Source: Dyella caseinilytica (lineage in GTDB: Bacteria; Pseudomonadota; Gammaproteobacteria; Xanthomonadales; Rhodanobacteraceae). From it: a stretch of 64,000 nucleotides of DNA. Below the pieces are notes generated by a model. That model searched no databases, was not told the DNA's origin, and saw only the letters and a list, made by a program, of their open reading frames with translations. Where the stretch lies: NCBI RefSeq assembly GCF_016865235.1, contig NZ_CP064030.1:3224001-3288000 (forward strand). The letters run 5' to 3'. This document shows, piece after piece, positions 1-8,703 of this stretch (positions within the stretch are counted from its first letter, which is position 1; every line of letters begins with the position of its first letter). The position numbers and the translations under genes are program-made.

Positions 1-1
1 C

Positions 2-283
2 ATCGCACTGATCGGCTACGTCGGTAACTTTTTCACCTGGATGAGCCTGCTCAAGCACGCGCCCATCGGCCCCGCATTCGCCGCGTCGCACTTGGACGTG
101 GTGACGGTGATGCTGGCGTCGGCATGGCTGTTCCACGAGGCATTGACGCCGATGCGCCTGCTCGGTGCCGGCGTGATCATGCTGGGTATCGTTTGTCTGG
201 CATTCGCCGAGAAAGGCGCACCCTCGCAAAACGAAGCGCCCAGTGCGGCAGAAGGCGCCTTGGGCGCCGCAACGGGCGAATAA
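2..283 (+). CDS. EamA/DMT-family permease, C-terminal end (partial)
   Basis: Only the last 93 residues lie in the window, because the gene starts upstream of base 1. Two hydrophobic segments are visible: one runs from the left edge through FFTWMSLLKHAPIGPAFAA, and the other contains LLGAGVIMLGIVCLAFAE. A short polar Ala/Glu tail follows. The pattern of a helix, a short loop with a P-M-R turn and a final helix is typical of the last two helices of EamA-type drug/metabolite transporters. The substrate cannot be told. The frame ends in TAA. Family membership is inferred from hydrophobic pattern and motif style rather than from a full-length domain. Confidence 0.7.
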   Translation: MALIGYVGNFFTWMSLLKHAPIGPAFAASHLDVVTVMLASAWLFHEALTPMRLLGAGVIMLGIVCLAFAEKGAPSQNEAPSAAEGALGAATGE

Positions 284-501
284 GACATTCACGAACTGCC
301 GGGTTTAGCTATCTCGCGCGAATCTTTGGCTGACATCCCTGCGATGTTGACGCAACGAACGTTGTCCAGATTCGCGAAAGGCCCAGCAGGCACGATCGCT
401 TCAGGAAATGGCGCTTTACGGTAATTTTGCCAAGACGCCTTATGGACAACCGATGAACTCTTCGTCACGCTTGCGCCTGGGGTAAACCGGGGAATCGAGG
501 C
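284..501. other. Intergenic region before the ACP gene
   Basis: These 218 bases lie between the permease end and the acyl carrier protein start. I see no convincing ORF, terminator or strong sigma-70 promoter. The stretch immediately before the ACP start (GGGGAATCGAGGC) can supply a ribosome-binding site. Confidence 0.4.
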
Positions 502-753
502 ATGAGTACGCAGCAGGAAATCTTCGAGATCATCAGCAAGCAGGCGAAGATCGATATCACCACCATCAAGCCCGAGTCCACACTCAAGGATCTCGGCGTG
601 GCTTCGCTGGATGCTATCGAAGTGATCTTCGATATCGAAGAACACTTCAATATCAATCTGCCCAATGAAGATACGGATTTTGAAAGCGGCACGGTTGGTC
701 ATCTGGTCGAAGCGGTAGATCGCCAACTCGCGCAGAAATCCCCTCATAGCTGA
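502..753 (+). CDS. Acyl carrier protein (stand-alone)
   Basis: This 83-residue protein is an acyl carrier protein. It holds the acyl chain on a phosphopantetheine arm in the cytoplasm. The attachment site is read as Ser35 in GVASLDAIE, where the usual D-S-L has become A-S-L. The following acidic helix (EVIFDIEEHF) is the surface used to dock partner enzymes. The length is normal for the family. The stop codon is only 5 bases before a ketosynthase start, so the two are co-transcribed. It is not the housekeeping AcpP, which normally sits with fabD/fabG/fabF. A specialised acyl product is likely but unidentified. Loss of the Asp before Ser35 is unusual but is seen in specialised ACPs. Confidence 0.9.
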   Translation: MSTQQEIFEIISKQAKIDITTIKPESTLKDLGVASLDAIEVIFDIEEHFNINLPNEDTDFESGTVGHLVEAVDRQLAQKSPHS

Positions 754-758
754 CGTTC

Positions 759-1976
759 ATGCAACGTATCGTGATCACCGGCATGGGTGCCATTTGCGCA
801 CTCGGCCACAATGCCGCCGATACTTGGCGGGCCATGACGGAGGGCCGCAGCGGCATCGGCCCCATCCGGCGTGTCGACACGAACCAGTTGCGCAACGCCG
901 CCGCTATCGCGGCGGAAATTTCTGATTTCGAACCGCGCGCCTTCATCGACGAAGCACGCCTGCCGTTTCTTGATCCGCTCAGCCAATACGCATTGGCGGC
1001 GGCTAACGAAGCGATCAGCCAATCCGGTCTGAGCTTCCGCAACGAGCGCGCCTCGCGCACCGCCGTCGTTGTAGGCGTGGGCGTGGCCGGCGAGGAAACG
1101 CGCGAAGGGCTTTACCAGAAGCTCTATGGCGACCAGTGCGGCCGTTTCCATCCGCTGGGCATCGTGCGCATCATGAGCAATGCACCGCCGAGCCAGATCA
1201 GCATGGCGCATGGCATTACCGGACCGACCTTCACCGTCGCCAGCGCCTGCGCTTCGTCCAACCACGCCATTGCCCAGGCTGCGCTGATGATGCGCGCCGG
1301 CCTGGTCGATGCGGCCATCGTGGGTGGCGCAGAAGCATGCATCACGCTCGGCCTGCTGCGCGCCTGGGAAGCCATGCGCGTGCTCGCACCTGATACCTGC
1401 CGCCCCTTCAGCATCAACCGGCGCGGGCTGGTATTGGGTGAAGGGGCTGCCATGTTCGTGCTGGAAACGCTCGAAAGCGCGCAAGCGCGCGGCGCCACCA
1501 TTCTCGCGGAGCTGGCTGGTGTCGGCATGAGTGCCGATGCAGGTGACATCGCCGCGCCATCCGACGTCGGTGCGGCGGCAGCCATGCAAGCAGCGCTGAA
1601 GGATGCGGGCATGCAGCCGACCGAGATCGACTACATCAATGCGCATGGCACCGGCACTGCAGCCAACGACTGCACTGAAACCCGCGCCATCCACAAGGTA
1701 TTCGGCGAACACGCGCGCAAGCTGGCCATTTCATCGACCAAGCCGATGCATGGCCATGCGCTAGGCGCAGGCGGGGCGTTGGAACTGATTGCCACCCTCG
1801 GGGCCTTGCGCCACGGCATCGTTCCGCCGACATTGAATTATCTGGGCCCCGATCCAGCTTGCGATCTGGATTACGTCCCGAACCAAGCGCGCGCCATGCC
1901 GGTGCGTGCCGCGCTTAGCAATTCGTTTGCTTTTGGCGGGCTCAACGCCGTGGTGGCCGTGCGCCAGGCGCCGTAG
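759..1976 (+). CDS. Beta-ketoacyl-ACP synthase, FabF/NodE-like
   Basis: This 405-residue condensing enzyme performs Claisen condensation between an acyl primer and malonyl-ACP. The thiolase-fold triad is complete: Cys164 in VASACASSN, His296 in NAHGTGTAAND and His333 in KPMHGHALGAGG, with the supporting Lys328. The size fits the KAS II/FabF group. The gene follows the ACP gene by 5 bases, so the pair forms a minimal ACP plus ketosynthase unit resembling NodF/NodE or secondary-lipid pairs. No ketoreductase, dehydratase or acyltransferase is beside it in this window, so the product is unknown. Genes upstream of base 1 may belong to the same cluster. Confidence 0.92.
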   Translation: MQRIVITGMGAICALGHNAADTWRAMTEGRSGIGPIRRVDTNQLRNAAAIAAEISDFEPRAFIDEARLPFLDPLSQYALAAANEAISQSGLSFRNERASRTAVVVGVGVAGEETREGLYQKLYGDQCGRFHPLGIVRIMSNAPPSQISMAHGITGPTFTVASACASSNHAIAQAALMMRAGLVDAAIVGGAEACITLGLLRAWEAMRVLAPDTCRPFSINRRGLVLGEGAAMFVLETLESAQARGATILAELAGVGMSADAGDIAAPSDVGAAAAMQAALKDAGMQPTEIDYINAHGTGTAANDCTETRAIHKVFGEHARKLAISSTKPMHGHALGAGGALELIATLGALRHGIVPPTLNYLGPDPACDLDYVPNQARAMPVRAALSNSFAFGGLNAVVAVRQAP

Positions 1977-2046
1977 CAACGTAGCCCAACCTGCAAACGC
2001 AAGTCGCCGCGGAGCTTCGCTGCGGCAACCGCGATGTTTCGCACGC

Positions 2047-2535
2047 TCACAGCCGCGTGAACGCCCATGATTGCATGCGGCCATCCTTGTACGGCATCAC
2101 GCCATGGAACGGCCGCGGATCGCCATCGAACACCAGTGGCAGGAAGTGACGGTCGCCCTCCCACATCGGCAGCTCCATGATTCGGTCGATGTCGACCCAT
2201 TCCAGGGTGCCTTCCGGATTCTCGGTCAGCGGTTCGCCACTGAAGCTATCGATGACGAAGATGAAACCCAGCCAATCTTCGCCTCGCTTGCCGAAGCCGG
2301 GCCAGTTGAGCGTGCCGCGCAGATGCATCGATCCGCATTCGATGCCGGCTTCTTCGAGAATCTCGCGCTGCATGCATGCGGCGATATCTTCGCCAGGCTC
2401 CATCTTGCCGCCGAGCCCGTTGTACTTGCCCAGATGCTGGTCGTCGGGCCGCGCATTGCGATGGATCATCAGGACTCTGCGACGGTCCGGCGAAAGGACA
2501 TAGCCAAGCGTGGCAACAATCGGGGTGTAAGGCAT
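2047..2535 (-). CDS. Nudix hydrolase (MutT-like)
   Basis: This 162-residue protein has a complete Nudix box, GGKMEPGEDIAACMQREI followed by LEEAGI, matching G-x5-E-x7-R-E-U-x-E-E-x-G-U. The Glu residues bind the metal that hydrolyses nucleoside diphosphates linked to another group. The N-terminus MPYTPIVATLGYVLSPD matches the beginning usual for MutT-like 8-oxo-dGTPase proteins, so I chose the ATG at 2535. An ATG at 2544 and longer versions are also open, and none has a clear Shine-Dalgarno sequence. It is divergent from the glycosidase lipoprotein gene. The exact substrate (oxidised nucleotides or another nucleotide) cannot be fixed from sequence. Confidence 0.88.
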   Translation of the reverse strand: MPYTPIVATLGYVLSPDRRRVLMIHRNARPDDQHLGKYNGLGGKMEPGEDIAACMQREILEEAGIECGSMHLRGTLNWPGFGKRGEDWLGFIFVIDSFSGEPLTENPEGTLEWVDIDRIMELPMWEGDRHFLPLVFDGDPRPFHGVMPYKDGRMQSWAFTRL

Positions 2536-2627
2536 AAGGGCCATCCCAACGGCAAAGCTGAAGTTTAAGTCTTGGGCACGTGCTTTTCCTCTTGCATCCA
2601 TCACGGTCGGGCGGCGACCATCATGGA

Positions 2628-3440
2628 ATGCTCCCGACCACGCCTGCCAAGCGGTTGCGCCACAGCTTGATGCTCCGACTGCTTGCCCTGCTCGGGCTGC
2701 TGTCGCTGTTGGCCGGTTGCGATAGCCAACTACAGCCGATGGAAAGCCGCGACGTCCGGTTCCAGGGCCAGGACTTCACCGTGGTCAGCCTGGATCTGCA
2801 CCGCGAATCGCTGAGCCTGCATTGGAAAAACCCCGATACCGGCCAGCCCTTTGGCGATATCCAGACGCTGCGCGAGTGGGGCGCCGCCAACAACAAGCGG
2901 CTGATGTTCGCGGCCAACGCAGGCATCTATGACCAATCGTTCTCGCCGCTTGGCCTGTACGTGGAAAACGGCAGGACGCTGGTACCGCTGAATCTGTTTC
3001 GCGGTAACCCGGCAGCAGGCAATTTCTCGATTCCGCCCAATGGCGTGTTTGCCGTCTACCCGGATGGCCACGCGGAAGTGCGCACAAGCACGCAATTCAA
3101 AGCCGACAACAAGCCCGTTGACTGGGCTAGCCAGTCCGGCCCGATGCTGGTGATCGACGGACAGATCAACACCCGCTTCGTGGATGATTCCAACAGCACC
3201 AAATGGCGCAGCGGCGTTTGCGCACACTCGCCGTATAAGGTTTTGTTCGTGGTCAGCGAGTCGCCCGTCAATTTCCACACCTTTGCATCGCTGTTCCGCG
3301 ACAAACTCGGTTGCCGCGACGCGCTCTACCTGGACGGCACGATCTCGCAGTTCTACATCGACGGCACCGGTTATGCCGGCGCACCCACCTTCATGGTCAG
3401 GCCCTACGCGGGCATCTTTGCGGTGTTTGCCAACCAATGA
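2628..3440 (+). CDS. Phosphodiester glycosidase family lipoprotein (NAGPA/DUF2233)
   Basis: This protein of about 270 residues starts with a lipoprotein signal (hydrophobic LLALLGLLSLLAGC, predicted lipidated Cys31 when counted from 2628). The mature part has the NAGPA-type fold signatures: FAANAGIYD, PLGLYVENG, PPNGVFAVYPDG, SGPMLVIDGQIN and LYLDGTISQFY. Family members cleave sugar phosphodiester bonds or modify envelope polysaccharide. The substrate here is unknown. The start is uncertain: 2628 and 2670 are both ATG and both keep the signal peptide. The stop overlaps the start of the next gene by 4 bases (ATGA), so the two are translationally coupled. Confidence 0.85.
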   Translation: MLPTTPAKRLRHSLMLRLLALLGLLSLLAGCDSQLQPMESRDVRFQGQDFTVVSLDLHRESLSLHWKNPDTGQPFGDIQTLREWGAANNKRLMFAANAGIYDQSFSPLGLYVENGRTLVPLNLFRGNPAAGNFSIPPNGVFAVYPDGHAEVRTSTQFKADNKPVDWASQSGPMLVIDGQINTRFVDDSNSTKWRSGVCAHSPYKVLFVVSESPVNFHTFASLFRDKLGCRDALYLDGTISQFYIDGTGYAGAPTFMVRPYAGIFAVFANQ

Positions 3441-5848
3441 AAACTCGCTTCCGCTGGCTTCGCGCATGCCTGCTGTTGATCGTACTGATCGTGATCGGTT
3501 GCCTTGCAGCCGGATGGTGGCTGCTGGCCGGCAGCCGCGCGCAACTCGATGGCAAGCAGTCACTGGCTGGCCTTGGACACCCGGTCACCATCAGCCGCGA
3601 CACGCTCGGTACCGCTACCATCACGGGACAATCGCGCGACGACGTCACCTTTGCACTCGGCTATGTGCATGCGCAGGAGCGCTTCTTTCCGATGGACCTG
3701 ATGCGGCGCGCCGCCGCGGGTGAATTATCCGAGCTGGTTGGCCCGGCCGCGCTGAAAACGGACATCAATCATCGCCGCCAGCGCCTGCGCGCCGTCGCCG
3801 AGGCTGCTTATGCCGCGTTGCCGCCGGATCAGAAGCATATGCTCGACATGTACCGCGATGGCGTCAACGCGGGTCTGACCCATTTGCGTGAAAAACCATG
3901 GGAATACCTGCTGTTGCGCACGCAACCGCAACCGTGGCGCTCGGAAGACACCATGCTGGTGATCGGCGCGATGTATCTGGATCTCAACGGCGATGGCCGC
4001 AATGAGCGTGAATTGCAGATCGCGCAAATGCATGCCGTGCTGCCGGACGCCATGGTGAATTTCCTGCTTTCGCCTGATCCGAATTGGGAAGCGCCGCTGA
4101 AAGGCATCGTATCGCCCTCGCCGGCACCTCCCAGCACAGACATCTACGATCTTCACCACCTTGCCGCGCCAGCATCCAACGCGAAAGTCGCTTTCGCCCT
4201 GGCATCACCAGCGGATGTTGCCTATCCCGGCAGCAACAGCTTCGCCGTGGCGGGCAATCTCGCCCATCCCACGGGCGCCGCGATCCTGGCCAACGACATG
4301 CACCTGGGATTGCGCGTGCCTGATATCTGGTTCCGTGCGCGCCTTCGCTATACCGATCCCACCGCACCCAACGGACAACGCGATGCCGTCGGCGTGACCT
4401 TGCCGGGTACGCCAGCGCTAGTCGTCGGATCGAATGGCCAGATCGCGTGGGGTTTCACCAACAGTTACGGCGACTGGTCAGACTGGGTTCGCGTAGTACG
4501 CGATCCGCACGATCCCAACCACTACAAAGTGCCGGAAGGCTGGGCCACGATCGAGAAGCACGACGAGGTCATCAACATCAAGGGCACACCACCGTATCAT
4601 CTGGAAGTCGATGACACGCGCTGGGGACCGATCCTCGACAAAGACACGGATGGCACATCGCTCGCCCTCTCGTGGATCGGCAATCAACCGCACGGCTACA
4701 ACCTTGCGATGATGCAACTGGAGCATGCCACCAATGTTTCTGCTGCCTTGGATCTGGCAACAACTTTGGGCATGCCACCGCAGAATTTCCTGGTGGCCGA
4801 CAGTGCCGGGCATATAGGTTGGACGATCGCCACCAACAGCATCCCGCTGCGCAGCGGATTCGATCCGCAATCGCCCGCTGACTGGTCGCAACCGAATACC
4901 GGCTGGACCGGTTGGGCGCCGCCGTCACAATACCCGCGCATTGAGAATCCGGCTGATGGTCGCTTGTGGACCGCCAACAATCGCACCGTCGGCGGCGATG
5001 AACTGACGTTGCTAGGCAACAGCGGCCACGATCTGGGGGCACGTGCGCAGCAAATTCGTGATGATCTGCATGCCCGCGCCGATTTTGGTCCCGGCAATAT
5101 GCTCGATATCCAGCTCGACGATCACGCCGTGTTCCTGACTCGCTGGCAGCAGTTGCTGCAGCAAACGTTGACCAACGTGGACGATCCCGCGCTCAACAAC
5201 CTGCGCCAGCTCACTGCTAGTTGGCGCAACGAAGCTGCGCCCGATAGCGTGGATTACCGACTCGTTCACACCTTCCGCGAGGAAGTGCACAAGCTGGTTC
5301 TGGCACCCTTTGCGGCGCAAATCCAGCAGCACTTTCCCGATTTCGAATGGCCAGGCCCCGGCAATCAGGAAGCAGCGGTGTGGGCGATGATCCAGCAACA
5401 ACCGGCCAATCTGCTTGATCCCGCTTATCACGATTGGCGTGCGTTGTTACTGCAAGCTGCGCGCAACGTCGCCGACACGCTCGGCAAACAACCGGGCGGA
5501 CTGGCTGCTCGCACCTGGGGCGAAGTGAATCACGCAGGCATCAATCATCCACTTGCGCGCGCGCTGCCCGCCTTCCTTGGCCGCTTTCTCAATATGCCGG
5601 ACGACGAACTGCCCGGCGATCACAACATGCCACGCGTCGCCGCGCCCGCTTTCGGCGCATCAGAACGTTTCGACGTGGCGCCAGGCCATGAGGACCAAGG
5701 CATTCTGGAAATGCCCGGCGGACAAAGCGACAACCCTTTATCACCGTTCTACGGTGCCGGTCACGAAGACTGGGTCAAAGGCCGCCCAACACCGCTGATG
5801 CCGGGCAGCGATCGCCACACCCTGCTGCTGGAGCCGGCATCGAGCTGA
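3437..5848 (+). CDS. Penicillin acylase family protein (Ntn hydrolase)
   Basis: This 803-residue protein has an N-terminal membrane segment or signal (residues about 11-31), so it is exported. The alpha-subunit signature FALGYVHAQERFFPMDLMRR is followed by a spacer and then YPGSNSFAVAG. In that motif Ser266 is the expected autocatalytic cleavage site and new N-terminal nucleophile of the beta subunit. Later NNRT and GDHNMPRVAAP regions also fit the family. Members hydrolyse amides such as beta-lactam side chains or acyl-homoserine lactones, and quorum quenching is possible but unproven. The ATG at 3437 overlaps the preceding stop. A perfect 10-bp hairpin overlaps the gene's own stop codon. 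Confidence 0.9.
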   Translation: MKTRFRWLRACLLLIVLIVIGCLAAGWWLLAGSRAQLDGKQSLAGLGHPVTISRDTLGTATITGQSRDDVTFALGYVHAQERFFPMDLMRRAAAGELSELVGPAALKTDINHRRQRLRAVAEAAYAALPPDQKHMLDMYRDGVNAGLTHLREKPWEYLLLRTQPQPWRSEDTMLVIGAMYLDLNGDGRNERELQIAQMHAVLPDAMVNFLLSPDPNWEAPLKGIVSPSPAPPSTDIYDLHHLAAPASNAKVAFALASPADVAYPGSNSFAVAGNLAHPTGAAILANDMHLGLRVPDIWFRARLRYTDPTAPNGQRDAVGVTLPGTPALVVGSNGQIAWGFTNSYGDWSDWVRVVRDPHDPNHYKVPEGWATIEKHDEVINIKGTPPYHLEVDDTRWGPILDKDTDGTSLALSWIGNQPHGYNLAMMQLEHATNVSAALDLATTLGMPPQNFLVADSAGHIGWTIATNSIPLRSGFDPQSPADWSQPNTGWTGWAPPSQYPRIENPADGRLWTANNRTVGGDELTLLGNSGHDLGARAQQIRDDLHARADFGPGNMLDIQLDDHAVFLTRWQQLLQQTLTNVDDPALNNLRQLTASWRNEAAPDSVDYRLVHTFREEVHKLVLAPFAAQIQQHFPDFEWPGPGNQEAAVWAMIQQQPANLLDPAYHDWRALLLQAARNVADTLGKQPGGLAARTWGEVNHAGINHPLARALPAFLGRFLNMPDDELPGDHNMPRVAAPAFGASERFDVAPGHEDQGILEMPGGQSDNPLSPFYGAGHEDWVKGRPTPLMPGSDRHTLLLEPASS

Positions 5849-5857
5849 TGCCGGCTC
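5831..5857. terminator. Hairpin across acylase stop, convergent with dapE
   Basis: GAGCCGGCAT (5831-5840) and ATGCCGGCTC (5848-5857) form a perfect 10-bp stem with a 7-base loop, and the stop codon of the acylase gene (5846-5848) lies at its edge. dapE converges from the other side and ends at 5866. There is no T-run on either strand, so it may protect 3' ends or act as a weak bidirectional terminator. Confidence 0.55.
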
Positions 5858-5865
5858 TACGAGGG

Positions 5866-7017
5866 CTACGCCAATAACATGCGCTCGCAAATGGCTTGGT
5901 ACAAATCCGGCAACTGTTCCAGCTCGGCGACATCCACGCACTCATCGACCTTGTGGATGGTAGCGTTCACGGGCCCCAGTTCGACCACTTCTGCGCCGAG
6001 CGGTGCAATGAATCGTCCATCCGAGGTGCCGCCGCCGGTGCTCTGATCCGGCTCCGTGCCACAAAGATCACGGCACACGGACACCACTACTTCACGCAGC
6101 CGGCCACCTGCAGGCGTCAGGAATGACTCGCCTGAGAGGTTCCATTCCAGTGTGTAGTCCAAACCATGTTTGGTAAGAATCGCTTCAGTGCGCTCGCGCA
6201 ATCCTGCCGCGGTGCTTGCGGTGCTGTAACGGAAATTGATCAAGGCCTTGAGCGAACCGGGAATCACGTTGTTCGCGCCCGTGCCGGCATTGAGATTGGA
6301 AACCTGGAATGACGTCGGCGGGAAATCGGCATTGCCGTTATCCCAGCGCTCTGCCGCCAATGTCGCCAGAGCCGGTGCAAAAGCGTGAATCGGATTGAGT
6401 GCCTTTTCCGGATACGCCACGTGCCCTTGCACACCACGCACGGTCAGTGTGGCCGAGAGGGAACCGCGCCGTCCCACACGGATCAGATCCCCGAGCTTTT
6501 CCTTTGCCGACGGTTCACCCACCACGCACCAGTCGATGCGCTCGCCGGTCTCACGAAAATAATCAGCAACACGACGCACGCCATCCAGATTGGTAGGGCC
6601 TTCTTCATCGCTGGTCAGTAGCAGACCAACGCGACCGGGATGATCCGGATGCTTCGCAGCGAAACGCTCAAGCGCGACCACCATCGCCGCCACCGAACCC
6701 TTCATATCGGCTGCGCCACGGCCATAAAGTCTCCCGTCGCGAACCGTCGGCTCGAATGGCGGACTTTGCCATTGCTCCTCCGGCCCGCTCGGGACAACGT
6801 CCGTATGCCCGAGGAAAACCAGCAAAGGCCCCTGCCCCGGCGTGTTATGCGCGCCGTGCGTCGCCCAGAGATTGTCCACCTCGCCATAGCACAGGTGCTC
6901 GATGCGAAATCCAACGCGCGCGAGGCGTTCGCCGATCAATGGCAGGCAGCCAGCGTCCTCCGGTGTTACCGAGCGACGACGAATCAGGTTACCGGCGAGA
7001 TCAAAGACTTCAGACAT
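5866..7017 (-). CDS. dapE: Succinyl-diaminopimelate desuccinylase
   Basis: This 383-residue M20-family metalloenzyme hydrolyses N-succinyl-LL-diaminopimelate to LL-DAP for lysine and peptidoglycan synthesis in the cytoplasm. The metal site is visible: LGHTDVVPSGP (His71, Asp73), the bridging Asp104 in GRGAADMKGS, and Glu138/Glu139 in TSDEEGP, where Glu138 is the general base. STGGGTSDGRFI near the C-terminus is also typical. It is the last gene of a minus-strand set containing dapD, so the pathway genes are grouped. The start ATG at 7017 gives the normal family length. Confidence 0.97.
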   Translation of the reverse strand: MSEVFDLAGNLIRRRSVTPEDAGCLPLIGERLARVGFRIEHLCYGEVDNLWATHGAHNTPGQGPLLVFLGHTDVVPSGPEEQWQSPPFEPTVRDGRLYGRGAADMKGSVAAMVVALERFAAKHPDHPGRVGLLLTSDEEGPTNLDGVRRVADYFRETGERIDWCVVGEPSAKEKLGDLIRVGRRGSLSATLTVRGVQGHVAYPEKALNPIHAFAPALATLAAERWDNGNADFPPTSFQVSNLNAGTGANNVIPGSLKALINFRYSTASTAAGLRERTEAILTKHGLDYTLEWNLSGESFLTPAGGRLREVVVSVCRDLCGTEPDQSTGGGTSDGRFIAPLGAEVVELGPVNATIHKVDECVDVAELEQLPDLYQAICERMLLA

Positions 7018-7051
7018 GAGTGTGCACAGGTGTCAGGAATCAAAGCTAGGA

Positions 7052-7549
7052 TCAACCAACGAGTTCATCATCACGCTGACCAAGATAGACCAACGCGATC
7101 AGTAGCACGACTACGAAGCGGAACGCACTGGACAAACCGTTCCATTGCGTGGACATCCACATACCAAACCATTCGCCGCCGATGGCCATGAAGCCGCCAA
7201 GCCATAGCAGCACGCCCAGGCTCAGGCCAAGCACAGCGACCCGCTTAGCGCGATGGAACATCGCCTCAGGCGCTCGTCGCGCACGCCAAAGGCGCCAAGT
7301 ACCGGCCAGGCACAGCACGGCAGCCAGCATCTCAGTGGCAATAATGAGCATGTACGCAACATGCTGCAGCAGCGGCGAATGGATGGCGCGGTAATGAATA
7401 TGCGCATCTGGAAAAATCGTATCCATGGCCAGCACATGCTGCACGAATGCCCAGTTACTGCCGTAATCGGTGAGGTTGCCGAAAGCAACCAGTGTCACCC
7501 ATAGCGCAATCGTTGCCACGATGATGATCTTCGATAAGCGCACAGGCAT
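7052..7549 (-). CDS. DUF2165 family membrane protein
   Basis: This 165-residue protein has four hydrophobic segments: IIIVATIALWVTLVAF, HVAYMLIIATEMLAAVLCL, VAVLGLSLGVLLWLGGFMAI and FRFVVVLLIALVYLG. Motifs such as FGNLTDYGSNWAFVQHVLAMD and the small-residue-rich helices match the DUF2165 family of predicted inner-membrane proteins of unknown function. I chose the ATG at 7549 because GAGGA lies about 10 bases upstream. An upstream TTG at 7567 would sit inside the preceding stop region. It lies 14 bases after the ArsC-like gene and before dapE, so it is probably co-transcribed with both. Confidence 0.85.
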   Translation of the reverse strand: MPVRLSKIIIVATIALWVTLVAFGNLTDYGSNWAFVQHVLAMDTIFPDAHIHYRAIHSPLLQHVAYMLIIATEMLAAVLCLAGTWRLWRARRAPEAMFHRAKRVAVLGLSLGVLLWLGGFMAIGGEWFGMWMSTQWNGLSSAFRFVVVLLIALVYLGQRDDELVG

Positions 7550-7563
7550 GACGATAGGATTCC

Positions 7564-7923
7564 TCAACGTCCAAACAGCTTCTTGAATCCGTTGTCCGTG
7601 AAACCCACGCTGACAGCGCCATCAGGTTGCACCACGACCGGCCGGCGAATCAGCGCAGGATACTCCTTCAGCAGCAACGCCCACTCCGGATCGCTGGCCG
7701 GGTTCTTGCGCTGCGGCAGCAGATTGCGCCATGTGGTGCCCGCTTTGTTGACCAGCTTTTCCCAGCCACCCAATTGCCCTGCCCAGCTTTTGAGCGTTGC
7801 AGCGGGCACGGGATTCGCGCGGTAATCGACAAACTCATGCACCACTTCGAAACGCTTGAGCCAGTTGCGGGCTTTCTTGCAGGTGTCGCAGTTAGGAAGG
7901 CCATACAGCGTGGCGACTGTCAT
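7564..7923 (-). CDS. ArsC/Spx-family reductase (YffB-like)
   Basis: This 119-residue thioredoxin-fold protein has the N-terminal motif LYGLPNCDTCKKARNWL with Cys12 and Cys15. Later IRRPVVV holds the cis-proline, and FTDNGFKKLFGR matches YffB rather than true arsenate reductases. YffB-type proteins lie near dapE in many proteobacteria, and a glutathione-dependent reductase role has been suggested. No ars genes are nearby, so arsenate resistance is unlikely. Its ATG overlaps the stop of the upstream membrane gene by 4 bases. Confidence 0.9.
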   Translation of the reverse strand: MTVATLYGLPNCDTCKKARNWLKRFEVVHEFVDYRANPVPAATLKSWAGQLGGWEKLVNKAGTTWRNLLPQRKNPASDPEWALLLKEYPALIRRPVVVQPDGAVSVGFTDNGFKKLFGR

Positions 7924-8693
7924 CGATACGATTCCGTTTTCAGTTGTTGTCGCTGCAACATGCGCAAGATAAAAAAGAACGCAGCCGCTGCAGCCAAGTG
8001 CTTGATGGTGTGCCCGCTAATGATGCCGCCTGTCCACCGAAATATCTGCCAGTCGAGTTTTTCGCAAACGAAGGCAACGGCGTAGGAGATCAAGGCAGGA
8101 AACAACAGGCGTCGCTCTGTCCACGGCGTTGGCAACATCGCCAGCGCGAGCAGGATGAGCAAGATAGCTCCGCCTTGCGCAATGAGGTACGGCAAAAGAT
8201 TGCCGCTGAATTTCCAGTAGACCACGCTGCCGATGCCCAGCAGCGTAAGAACGATCAAGGGCAAATCCGAGCGCCAACGCAGGCGTTCTGCGTACGTCGC
8301 AGCGAGCAGCGGCATGAATACCACCGTCATCGGCAAACGGTCCCAGACCAGCCGATCATCGGACGGCGCCCAATGGTAGTAACCGGAACCGAACGCCGTG
8401 AAGATCAAGCCAACGAACATCAGGCCATAAGCATGACGCGACGCCGATTCCATCGCTTCAATGGCGGGCTTTCGCATGGAAAACAAGCCAGCCAGTCCCG
8501 CCACGAGAAACATGACATTCGACGCGACATCGCCATAGTTGGGAATGCCAAGCCATCCGCGCTTATCCGCAAAGTCGTGATAACCCTGCGGCTGCGCGAA
8601 GGGCGGGCATACGCATGCGACGATCAACAGCACCACGGCCAACCCGAACAGTGCATAAGCTCGACCTCGCACGGGATTGGCGATGGCTGTCAT
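7920..8693 (-). CDS. CREST-superfamily membrane hydrolase (ceramidase-like)
   Basis: This 257-residue protein has about seven hydrophobic segments. The conserved polar residues are arranged as in the alkaline ceramidase/CREST group: SGYYHWAPSDDRLVWDRLPM (His and Asp) and, near the C-terminus, SGHTIKHLAAA with two His. These residues form the metal site of the superfamily. The predicted role is hydrolysis of an amide-linked lipid in the membrane, with the substrate unknown. I chose the ATG at 8693, 10 bases after the dapD stop. A longer reading frame to 8774 would overlap dapD. The stop overlaps the ArsC-like start, so it lies inside the dapD-dapE transcription unit. Confidence 0.8.
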   Translation of the reverse strand: MTAIANPVRGRAYALFGLAVVLLIVACVCPPFAQPQGYHDFADKRGWLGIPNYGDVASNVMFLVAGLAGLFSMRKPAIEAMESASRHAYGLMFVGLIFTAFGSGYYHWAPSDDRLVWDRLPMTVVFMPLLAATYAERLRWRSDLPLIVLTLLGIGSVVYWKFSGNLLPYLIAQGGAILLILLALAMLPTPWTERRLLFPALISYAVAFVCEKLDWQIFRWTGGIISGHTIKHLAAAAAFFFILRMLQRQQLKTESYR

Positions 8694-8703
8694 ACGTCCT
8701 CGC

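Noticed and set aside
744..1712. A long minus-strand frame opposite the ketosynthase gene
   Set aside because: No recognisable motif, and the plus-strand gene has a complete catalytic triad.
3311..3436. N-terminal extension of the penicillin acylase gene
   Set aside because: It overlaps the upstream lipoprotein gene, and the ATG at 3437 directly precedes a normal signal/anchor.
7564..7923. True arsenate reductase in a resistance operon
   Set aside because: No ars regulator or transporter is nearby, and the sequence fits the YffB group next to dapE.
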